Source: Marmoricola sp. (lineage in GTDB: Bacteria > Actinomycetota > Actinomycetes > Propionibacteriales > Nocardioidaceae). From it: DNA of 11,130 nt. Position numbers and translations under genes: made by a program. This document shows positions 6,438-11,130 of the stretch, piece by piece (positions within the stretch are counted from its first letter, which is position 1; each line of letters opens with the position of its first letter). The notes below the pieces were generated by a model, which ran no database searches, was not told the DNA's origin, and was given only the letters and a program-made list of their open reading frames with translations. The stretch spans positions 1 to 11,130 of the forward strand of contig JASLCW010000011.1 of assembly GCA_030151765.1 (NCBI GenBank), given 5' to 3'.

Positions 6438-6443
6438 TACGAT
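6438..6443 (+). promoter_or_regulatory. -10 box for leaderless TetR transcript
   Basis: TACGAT fits TANNNT and ends exactly 6 nt before the GTG at 6450. It supports that GTG as the start rather than the in-frame ATG at 6423, which lies inside the third operator palindrome. Confidence 0.6.
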
Positions 6444-6449
6444 GGGCTC

Positions 6450-7220
6450 GTGCCCGCCCCCAAGCAGCCGAATCCGATCGGCAAATATCTCCCCGCCGAG
6501 GTCGCCGCGGAGATCTCCGAGGTGCTCGCGCGGACCTTCGGCGGTGGTCGTGAGGCGCGCGGCCGTGGCCGCGGGCAGGCGGAGCGACTCTCCGCCGACC
6601 GCATCGTCGATGTCGCCCTCGCGCAGATGCGCACCGGCGGGTACGACGCCGTCACCATGCGCTCGATCGCCCGTGAGCTCGGCACCGGGCCGGCCTCGCT
6701 CTATGCCCACGTCGCCGACCGGGCCGCCCTGGACCAGATGCTCGTCGACCGGGTCTCGCGCGAGTGGCGGATTCCCGATCCGGATCCGGAGCGCTGGGCC
6801 GAGCAGCTCCGCGAATCCCTTCTGGACCTGGCTCGGCTCTATCAGGCGCACCCTGGCGTCGCTCGCTGCACGCTGGGCATGATCCCGACGCTCCCGGCCA
6901 CGCTGATCGCCACCGAGAGACTGCTCGCGATCATGCGCGCGGGCGGCGTACCCGATCAGTACGCGGCCTGGTTCGTCGACTCGGCGGCGCTCTACGTCGC
7001 GGGCGCCATGGTCGAGGAGGACGTGTGGCGGGAGCGGGCGACGGGCAGCGAGCTCGAGGTCGTCGGCAAGGTGCGCGCCATCTTCGGGGGGCTGCCCGCG
7101 GACCACTTCCCGCTCATCACCTCGATGGCCGAGACCCTCACCACGGGTGACGGCGACGAGCGCTTCGGCTTCGGCCTGGACCTGCTCATCTCCGGGCTTC
7201 GGGCGATGAGCGGTCGCTGA
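6450..7220 (+). CDS. TetR family repressor of the divergent DHA2 exporter
   Basis: This 256-residue regulator starts at GTG 6450 (MPAPKQPNPIGKYLPAEVAA). A 45-residue N-terminal extension, ending in a Gly/Arg-rich stretch (GGGREARGRGRGQAER), precedes the helix-turn-helix TMRSIARELGTGPASLYAHV (69-88) and the conserved DRAALDQMLVD helix. The long C-terminal ligand domain resembles the TetR_C_1 class found in many efflux regulators, which is inference. It sits head to head with the DHA2 pump, with three palindromes between them, so it very likely represses both genes until a ligand, perhaps a pump substrate, is bound. Its last 35 bp overlap the end of the convergent LysR gene. Confidence 0.92.
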   Translation: MPAPKQPNPIGKYLPAEVAAEISEVLARTFGGGREARGRGRGQAERLSADRIVDVALAQMRTGGYDAVTMRSIARELGTGPASLYAHVADRAALDQMLVDRVSREWRIPDPDPERWAEQLRESLLDLARLYQAHPGVARCTLGMIPTLPATLIATERLLAIMRAGGVPDQYAAWFVDSAALYVAGAMVEEDVWRERATGSELEVVGKVRAIFGGLPADHFPLITSMAETLTTGDGDERFGFGLDLLISGLRAMSGR

Positions 7221-8136
7221 GTCGGACGGGGCGGGCGCCGCTGTGCTCCAGTGCCACGGAGAGCAGATCGGCGGCGGGTCCGCGGAGGACGCGCGGTCCG
7301 GTCCAGACGGCACGCAGCTGCCGGCTCAGGTCGAGATCGGCGAGCGGCACCTCTAGCAGTTGTCCTCGATGCAGGGCGTCCTCCACGGCGAGCCGGCTGA
7401 GCACCGCCGGCGGACCGCCGGCGGCGACGCTGACCCGCACGGCGGCATTGCTGGCCAGGGTCTGCGCCGATGTGATCGATCGTCCGGTGCCGGCCCGGAT
7501 CGCCTCGTCGAGACTGACCCGGGTGCCCGAGCCGGCCTCGCGAGTGGTCAGGGGAGTGTCGGCGATCTCGGTGGCCGTGACCGGCGTACGGCGTCGTGAC
7601 CAGGGGTGGTCCGGTGCGACGACCAGGATCAGCTCGTCGTTCGCGACCGTGCGGGTGTGCACGCCTGCCGGTGCCTTCGGGCCTTCGACGAAGCCGATCG
7701 CGCAGCCGCCGCCGAGGACATCGGCCACCACTTCGGCGCTGTTCTCGACCCGGACCTCGACGGAGATCTCCGGGCGCTGCAGGCGGAGTTTCGTCAGCCA
7801 GGCAGGCAGAAGATGCTCGGCGACGGTCTGACTCGCGGACACCGACAGCGAGCTCTCCTCGCGGGCCAGGGCGGCGGCACCGTCGAGCAGGGCCTCGCAG
7901 CTGCGCAGGACCTGGCGCGCCCAGTCGACGACCACCAGGCCGGCCGGCGTCAGTCGGGTCCCGGTCGTCGAGCGGATCACCAGGTTGACGTCGAGCCGGC
8001 GTTCCAGCCGGGCGAGCGAGCGGCTGGCATTGGGTTGCGCGATACCGGTGGCGCGGGCCGCGGCGCTCAGGCTGCCGTGGTCGGCGACGGCGACGAGCAG
8101 TTCGAGTCCGACGAGATCGGGCCAGGTGCGTGCCAT
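7186..8136 (-). CDS. LysR family transcriptional regulator, probable regulator of yeiH
   Basis: This 316-residue LysR-type protein has its winged helix-turn-helix at about residues 9-66 (LELLVAVADHGSLSAAARATGIAQPNASRSLARLERRL, then LVIRSTTGTRLTPAG). The effector-binding domain follows, with SVSASQTVAEHLLPAWL and VRVENSAEVVADVLGGGCAIGFVEG. It is divergent from a YeiH-type exporter. In E. coli the LysR gene yeiE is likewise next to and divergent from yeiH, so a conserved regulator/exporter pairing is a reasonable inference; YeiE has been linked to sulfite sensing. The ATG start lies within a T-N11-A dyad and 6 nt after TATCTT, suggesting autoregulation of a leaderless transcript. The 3' end overlaps the TetR gene by 35 bp. 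Confidence 0.93.
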   Translation of the reverse strand: MARTWPDLVGLELLVAVADHGSLSAAARATGIAQPNASRSLARLERRLDVNLVIRSTTGTRLTPAGLVVVDWARQVLRSCEALLDGAAALAREESSLSVSASQTVAEHLLPAWLTKLRLQRPEISVEVRVENSAEVVADVLGGGCAIGFVEGPKAPAGVHTRTVANDELILVVAPDHPWSRRRTPVTATEIADTPLTTREAGSGTRVSLDEAIRAGTGRSITSAQTLASNAAVRVSVAAGGPPAVLSRLAVEDALHRGQLLEVPLADLDLSRQLRAVWTGPRVLRGPAADLLSVALEHSGARPVRLSDRSSPEARR

Positions 8137-8148
8137 ATCCGGAAGATA
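8136..8148. promoter_or_regulatory. LysR-type T-N11-A box overlapping the lysR promoter and start
   Basis: TATC-N5-GATA (8136-8148) forms the T-N11-A dyad typical of LysR sites. It overlaps both the minus-strand -10 box TATCTT (8148-8143) and the start codon of the LysR gene. A second nested inverted repeat, ATCCGG-N9-CCGGAT (8137-8157), covers the same spot. This fits autorepression. No separate activation site near yeiH was pinned down in the rest of the 70-bp gap. Confidence 0.55.
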
Positions 8149-8194
8149 TACCCGGATGGTGACGTGACGGCTACTGCTTCGCCTCCGCGGCGCG

Positions 8195-8200
8195 CAGATT
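8195..8200 (+). promoter_or_regulatory. Weak -10-like box for yeiH
   Basis: CAGATT keeps only the conserved A2 and T6 of a -10 box. It ends exactly 6 nt before the ATG at 8207, matching the leaderless spacing seen elsewhere in the window. No Shine-Dalgarno is visible. A weak box fits a promoter needing LysR activation. Confidence 0.35.
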
Positions 8201-8206
8201 GGTCAC

Positions 8207-9211
8207 ATGACGATGACCCAGACGCGACCCGCCGTATCGGTCCGGAGCGAGCGCCGCCTTCCCGGCGTGGCCGTCGCCGCGTCCGGCGCTGCCCTGGGCC
8301 TCGTCGTCGCCTCCTTCGTGCCGGTGGCCAGCCCGCTGCTGGTCGCGATCGTGTACGGCGCCGTCCTCGCCAATCTCGGGCTGCTGCCCGCAGCCACCGC
8401 CCCCGGACTCACCTGGTCGGGCCGGCGACTGCTGCGCATCGGCGTCGTCCTGCTCGGTCTCCAGGTGTCACTGCGCGATGTGGCCGGCCTCGGTGCCGGT
8501 GTGATCGTGCTCGTCCTCCTGGTCGTCGCGACCGGGGTCGCGGTCGGCGTACGCGCCGGTCGAGCGCTCGGCCTCACGCCGACGCAGAGCCTGCTGATCG
8601 CCTCCGGATGTTCGATCTGCGGCGCCGCCGCCGTGGCCGCCGTCGACAGCACCATCGAGGCGGACGAGGAGGAGGTGGCCACCGCGGTCGCGTTGGTGGT
8701 CGGCTTCGGCACCCTGATGATCGGGGTGATCCCGGCCCTGGTCGGACTCTTCGGGCTGGGCGATCGTGCCGGCGGGATCTGGGCCGGCGCCTCCGTCCAT
8801 GAGGTCGCCCAGGTCGTCGCCGCCGGCGGCATCATCGGCGGAGGTGCACTCGCGGTCGCCGTGGTCATCAAGCTGGCTCGGGTGCTGTTGCTCGCCCCGG
8901 TCCTGCTGTGGATCGGCACCCGCGGGCCCCGTACGTCGAGCGACGGCCGGCGTGCTCCGCTGGTGCCGCTCTTCGTGGCGGGCTTCTGCGCACTGGTCGT
9001 CGTACACACCTGGATCCCTTTGCCTGCGGGGCTGCTCTCCCTGGCGGCGCACACGGAGACCGGCCTGCTCGCCGCCGCGATGTGTGCGCTCGGCTGCGGC
9101 GTACGCATCGACATGTTCCGCCGGGTCGGCTTCCGGCCGGTGGCTCTCGCCCTGATCGTCACGCTGTGGGTCACGAGCCTCGGGCTCGTCGGAGCACTCG
9201 TACTCGGCTAG
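8207..9211 (+). CDS. yeiH: YeiH-type putative sulfate exporter family protein
   Basis: This 334-residue membrane protein has about ten hydrophobic segments and belongs to the YeiH/UPF0324 family (PSE, putative sulfate exporter, Cons_hypoth698). Diagnostic stretches are RIGVVLLGLQVSL (78-89), the GCSICGAAAVAA motif in a re-entrant-looking segment (134-145), GASVHEVAQVVAAGG (194-208) and the IKLARVLLLAPVLL helix. The substrate is not firmly established for the family; sulfate or sulfite efflux is proposed. The neighbouring divergent LysR gene is its likely regulator. An alternative ATG at 8213 would remove two residues. Its TAG stop lies in a CTAG shared with the convergent downstream gene. Confidence 0.9.
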   Translation: MTMTQTRPAVSVRSERRLPGVAVAASGAALGLVVASFVPVASPLLVAIVYGAVLANLGLLPAATAPGLTWSGRRLLRIGVVLLGLQVSLRDVAGLGAGVIVLVLLVVATGVAVGVRAGRALGLTPTQSLLIASGCSICGAAAVAAVDSTIEADEEEVATAVALVVGFGTLMIGVIPALVGLFGLGDRAGGIWAGASVHEVAQVVAAGGIIGGGALAVAVVIKLARVLLLAPVLLWIGTRGPRTSSDGRRAPLVPLFVAGFCALVVVHTWIPLPAGLLSLAAHTETGLLAAAMCALGCGVRIDMFRRVGFRPVALALIVTLWVTSLGLVGALVLG

Positions 9212-9600
9212 GACGTCGGCCGGGCGATGCGTGCGCGATACGCGAGGTATTGGCGGACCGCGAGGGCCAGCAGCTGCCAGGCGAGGTAGCAAGGGGTGGC
9301 GACGACGGAGACGAACAATGCGCCCGCGAGGAACAGGGGCACGCTGGGAAGCTCACCGCCGCCGATCTGGAGGAGGATCCCGCCCCACAACGCGATCGCG
9401 CCCAGCCAGGGCAGGAACCAGGCGAGCGCCTCCTGTCGCCTCGTGTAGGACTCGCGGGCGTAGAAGGTCGCGAAGTAGAGGCTCGCGACCACGACGTACG
9501 GCGCCGCGATCAAGGCCAGGCCCGGTGCGCCGATGAGTCCCAGCACTGCGAGCCAGAAGGCTCCGGCGACCAGGTTGCTCACGAGGACGGGTCTGTTCAT
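9208..9600 (-). CDS. Small four-helix integral membrane protein, function unknown
   Basis: I do not recognise this 130-residue protein. Hydrophobic segments at about 5-23, 27-46, 59-79 and 86-113 suggest four transmembrane helices, with charged linkers YARESYTRRQEA (47-58) and a basic tail RQYLAYRARIARPTS. Aromatic and Pro residues in FLPWLGAIALWGG are prominent. The gene lies 46 nt downstream of the putative anti-sigma gene on the same strand, so it could belong to that transcript. It also has its own -35/-10 pair with the -10 ending 6 nt before the ATG. Its stop shares CTAG with yeiH. Coding potential is supported by the membrane pattern and fit to neighbours. Function cannot be assigned. 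Confidence 0.75.
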   Translation of the reverse strand: MNRPVLVSNLVAGAFWLAVLGLIGAPGLALIAAPYVVVASLYFATFYARESYTRRQEALAWFLPWLGAIALWGGILLQIGGGELPSVPLFLAGALFVSVVATPCYLAWQLLALAVRQYLAYRARIARPTS

Positions 9601-9606
9601 CCGGTC

Positions 9607-9636
9607 ATTGTGCCCGCGTCAAGATGTGCCTGACAA
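9607..9636 (-). promoter_or_regulatory. Candidate promoter of the four-helix membrane protein
   Basis: On the minus strand TTGTCA (9636-9631), an 18-bp spacer and CACAAT (9612-9607) form a plausible promoter. The -10 ends exactly 6 nt before the ATG at 9600, so a leaderless transcript is predicted. No ribosome-binding site competes with this reading. Confidence 0.45.
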
Positions 9637-9646
9637 TTCGGGCGAG

Positions 9647-10441
9647 TCAGCCGCGGCTGGCCATCGCCTCGTCGGTCACGGTGATGCCGTCGGCGAAGGT
9701 GCGCAGCTGGGTGTCGCTGAGGCCGAGCGTGGGCCACATCTGAACGGTGACCGTCGCTTCGCCGTACGTGTAGCGCAGGATCTTGGCCCCTTCGCTGTTC
9801 GTCTTCACGGTGGCCTTGTCGCCATCGATCCGGAAGGCCTCGGGGATGCGATAGGGAGACTCCGTCGTGCCCTTGCTGCCGCCGTCGAAGGTCGGCTGCG
9901 TTCCGTGGGGCACCCGCTGGCGCAACACGGTGCCGTTCGGGAAGGTGAAGGTGTAGGTGTCGTCGTGGCGGCTGACCTTCACGCCGGGATGCCGCTGCAT
10001 GGCGCGCAGTTTGGCGCGTGCCGCCGCCCCTGCTTGCGGTGCCGGCGTGTTCGACTTCGCCTCGACCGTGACGACCAGCTTGTTCTGGAAGTCGTCGAGG
10101 CTGCTGCGGTCGCCGGGCCGGGCGATGTCGAGGGAGTACGGCGTGGAGCCTTGCAGGACGTATCCGGCGGGCACCGTGGCGACGGTGAATCCGGCCGGCT
10201 GCGAACCCTCATAGGTGACCAGCCGGACGCCCGGGTCGGTTGCGCTCTGGTTCACGACCATGGCGCCTGCCGTGCCGGCGAGGGCCAGCGCCGCGATGCC
10301 GGAGGTGGCGCCGCGGACCTTCCGGCGACGGGCGAGGGCGCGTCGGCCGCGCTGCAGATCGGCGGCGACGGCGTCCGTCTGAGCACCGGGATCGGTGGCA
10401 GCGGAGCGGAGAGTCGCGAGGCGGTCGATGAGGTCGTTCAT
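9647..10441 (-). CDS. Single-pass membrane protein, probable anti-sigma factor
   Basis: This 264-residue protein overlaps the sigma gene by the 4-nt ATGA, so translation is coupled. A cytoplasmic N-terminus of about 44 residues (MNDLIDRLATLRSAATDPGA then a basic RGRRALARRRKVRG) precedes one transmembrane helix (about 45-63, GATSGIAALALAGTAGAMVV). An extracytoplasmic domain of about 200 residues follows with no recognised fold. Gene order and topology fit a membrane anti-sigma factor, but the short N-terminal part lacks the HxxxCxxC zinc motif of ZAS-type proteins, and the whole protein has no cysteine. GAAAGGA lies upstream of the ATG as ribosome-binding site. Alternatively it could be an unrelated membrane or sensor protein encoded with the sigma factor. 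Confidence 0.75.
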   Translation of the reverse strand: MNDLIDRLATLRSAATDPGAQTDAVAADLQRGRRALARRRKVRGATSGIAALALAGTAGAMVVNQSATDPGVRLVTYEGSQPAGFTVATVPAGYVLQGSTPYSLDIARPGDRSSLDDFQNKLVVTVEAKSNTPAPQAGAAARAKLRAMQRHPGVKVSRHDDTYTFTFPNGTVLRQRVPHGTQPTFDGGSKGTTESPYRIPEAFRIDGDKATVKTNSEGAKILRYTYGEATVTVQMWPTLGLSDTQLRTFADGITVTDEAMASRG

Positions 10442-10938
10442 GAGTGGTTCCTTTCCAGGTGGGGGAGGGCGGCGCGGAGCTTCTCGAGGCCGCGCGTGGT
10501 CTGGCTCTTGACGGTGCCGTGTGAGCAGCCGAGGGCGTCGGCGACGTCCTCGACGGAGAGGTCCTCGATGTGCCGCAGCACCACGGCGGCACGCATCCGT
10601 GGCGGCAATGCGGCGAGAGCGGCCATCAGGTCGGGGTCGGGTGCTGCGTCCGTGATGGCGGGTGACTCTGCTTCGGGCAGCGCCTCCGCGGCCTGTTCGC
10701 GTCGTACCCACGGGCGACGTCGGTGATCGACGAAGGTGTTGATCAGGATCCGGCGCGTGTAGGCCCTGGTCGACATCGTTCGGGCGCGTCCCCAGGCGAG
10801 ATAGAGCCGTACCAAGGTCGTCTGAACCAGGTCCTCGGCCAGGTGGGGGTCGCCCGTGAGGTGCCTCGCGGTGGCCACGAGTTGGGCACGGTGGTCGAGG
10901 ACGAAGCTCTCGTACTCGGCTTCCTGATTGCGTCTCAC
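10438..10938 (-). CDS. ECF RNA polymerase sigma factor, SigE-like family
   Basis: This 166-residue extracytoplasmic-function sigma factor has only regions 2 and 4. Region 2 includes YESFVLDHRAQLVATARHLTGDPHLAEDLVQTTLVRLYLAW (9-49) and the promoter-melting segment TRAYTRRILINTFVDHRRR (57-75). An acidic, Pro-rich linker (81-103) follows. Region 4 includes ALPPRMRAAVVLRHIEDLSVEDVADALGCSHGTVKSQTTRGLEKLRAAL (110-158), with the helix-turn-helix in VEDVADALGCSHGTVKSQTTRGL. This matches the actinobacterial 'SigE family' type of short ECF sigma. It starts at GTG 10938 and is translationally coupled to the downstream membrane protein, probably its anti-sigma. A CAACC/CGTT promoter just upstream suggests it drives its own transcription. 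Region 4 continues to residue 158 with only eight residues after it, so no extra domain is present. Confidence 0.95.
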   Translation of the reverse strand: MRRNQEAEYESFVLDHRAQLVATARHLTGDPHLAEDLVQTTLVRLYLAWGRARTMSTRAYTRRILINTFVDHRRRPWVRREQAAEALPEAESPAITDAAPDPDLMAALAALPPRMRAAVVLRHIEDLSVEDVADALGCSHGTVKSQTTRGLEKLRAALPHLERNHS

Positions 10939-10946
10939 GCTGACTT

Positions 10947-10972
10947 AACGGCGCGGAGGCCCCTTGGGGTTG
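10947..10972 (-). promoter_or_regulatory. Candidate ECF-type autoregulatory promoter
   Basis: On the minus strand CAACC (10972-10968), a 17-bp spacer and CGTT (10950-10947) match the AAC/CGT pattern typical of ECF sigma promoters. CGTT ends 8 nt before the GTG of the sigma gene, so the transcript would be nearly or fully leaderless. The motif is seen. Use by this sigma factor is inferred. Confidence 0.5.
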
Positions 10973-10984
10973 CATCGACGCAAC
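10969..10984. repeat. Inverted repeat upstream of the sigma gene
   Basis: GTTGC (10969-10973) and GCAAC (10980-10984) form a 5-bp dyad with a 6-nt loop. It lies between the DUF222 gene's stop and the sigma gene and overlaps the candidate -35. It may be a weak terminator for the DUF222 gene or a regulatory site. No T-tract follows. Confidence 0.3.
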
Positions 10985-11002
10985 GGATCGCTATGTCGGG
11001 GA

Positions 11003-11130
11003 TCAAGCCGCCCGCACCAGTTGGACGGGGTGGGTGCCGGCTCGGTCGACGAGGGTGTGTCGGCCGTGGGGTGATTTCCAGAGGAAGCGGTTGTCGGGGA
11101 GTTGGGTCACGGTCCAGCCGCGGGCGAAGG
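11003..11130 (-). CDS. DUF222/HNH endonuclease-type (13E12) protein, C-terminal fragment
   Basis: Reading the minus strand from the window edge gives 41 residues before a TGA: FARGWTVTQLPDNRFLWKSP, then HGRHTLVDRAGTHPVQLVRAA. The T-x-x-P-D-G/N-x-x-x-W-x-x-P-x-G-R pattern is typical of the extreme C-terminus of DUF222-HNH (13E12 repeat family) proteins, which are often multicopy in Nocardioides and relatives. The DUF222 and HNH parts lie beyond the window, so it cannot be judged intact. It is on the same strand as and upstream of the sigma gene, 64 nt away. The family is nuclease-like, but its biological role is not settled. Confidence 0.75.
   Translation of the reverse strand, partial: FARGWTVTQLPDNRFLWKSPHGRHTLVDRAGTHPVQLVRAA

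Noticed and set aside
6423..6449. ATG at 6423 as start of the efflux TetR gene
   Set aside because: This ATG lies inside the third operator palindrome and upstream of the -10 box. The GTG at 6450 follows the -10 with the spacing seen at other genes.
9533..10726. 397-residue plus-strand frame opposite the sigma/anti-sigma genes
   Set aside because: The minus-strand sigma factor is unmistakable and translationally coupled to its neighbour. The plus frame is a compositional shadow.
10960..10969. CCCCTTGGGG as a terminator hairpin
   Set aside because: The arms are only 4 bp with a 2-nt loop, too small to fold, and there is no T-tract. It lies in the spacer of the candidate ECF promoter.
10442..10975. 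N-terminal extension of the putative anti-sigma frame to 10975
   Set aside because: The extension runs out of frame through the whole sigma gene and is Arg/Pro-rich. The ATG at 10441 has a ribosome-binding site and overlaps the sigma stop as ATGA.

Overview
The window reads as chromosomal DNA from a high-GC actinomycete. The order DUF177/YceD, rpmF, rnc, then mutM, the strong G/C bias at third codon positions, frequent GTG starts, and start codons sitting just downstream of a -10 box all point that way. The tail of a DUF222/HNH (13E12-type) protein at the right edge suggests Propionibacteriales, perhaps a Nocardioides relative. That placement is inference. No tRNA, rRNA, CRISPR array, transposase or integrase was seen, and no stretch over 300 bases lacks a gene.

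Left part (1-3342): a ribosome/RNA and DNA-maintenance block. It holds a 5'-truncated YceD, ribosomal protein L32 and RNase III in tight co-directional order, then formamidopyrimidine-DNA glycosylase (MutM). Between rnc and mutM, often direct neighbours in actinobacteria, sits a two-gene module: a DUF4188 protein on the minus strand and a divergent TetR regulator sharing a 56-bp control region with repeated CGTTATG elements.

Middle (3343-7220): a 62-residue protein with a clean four-heptad leucine zipper, an MFS exporter of the EntS/macrolide-efflux type, and a convergent 14-TM DHA2 (EmrB/QacA-type) exporter. The DHA2 gene is divergent from its probable TetR repressor. Their intergenic region carries three 11-bp GAACA-N-TGTTC palindromes laid over a near-consensus -35/-10 promoter, the clearest regulatory switch in the window.

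Right part (7186-11130): a LysR regulator divergent from a YeiH-type putative sulfate exporter, a small four-helix membrane protein, and an ECF sigma factor (SigE-like) translationally coupled to a single-pass membrane protein that is probably its anti-sigma factor. The sigma gene has its own candidate ECF-type promoter. The last 128 bases encode the C-terminus of the DUF222/HNH protein.

Two patterns run across the window. First, at least six genes start exactly 6 nt after a -10-like hexamer, which predicts leaderless mRNAs. Second, convergent neighbours are packed tail to tail, overlapping by 4 to 35 bp or separated by 14 bp, with no recognisable terminators between them. I found no dramatic new system. 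The best leads are the leaderless promoter set, the triple operator, the zipper microprotein, the module between rnc and mutM, and the sigma/anti-sigma locus with its own promoter.
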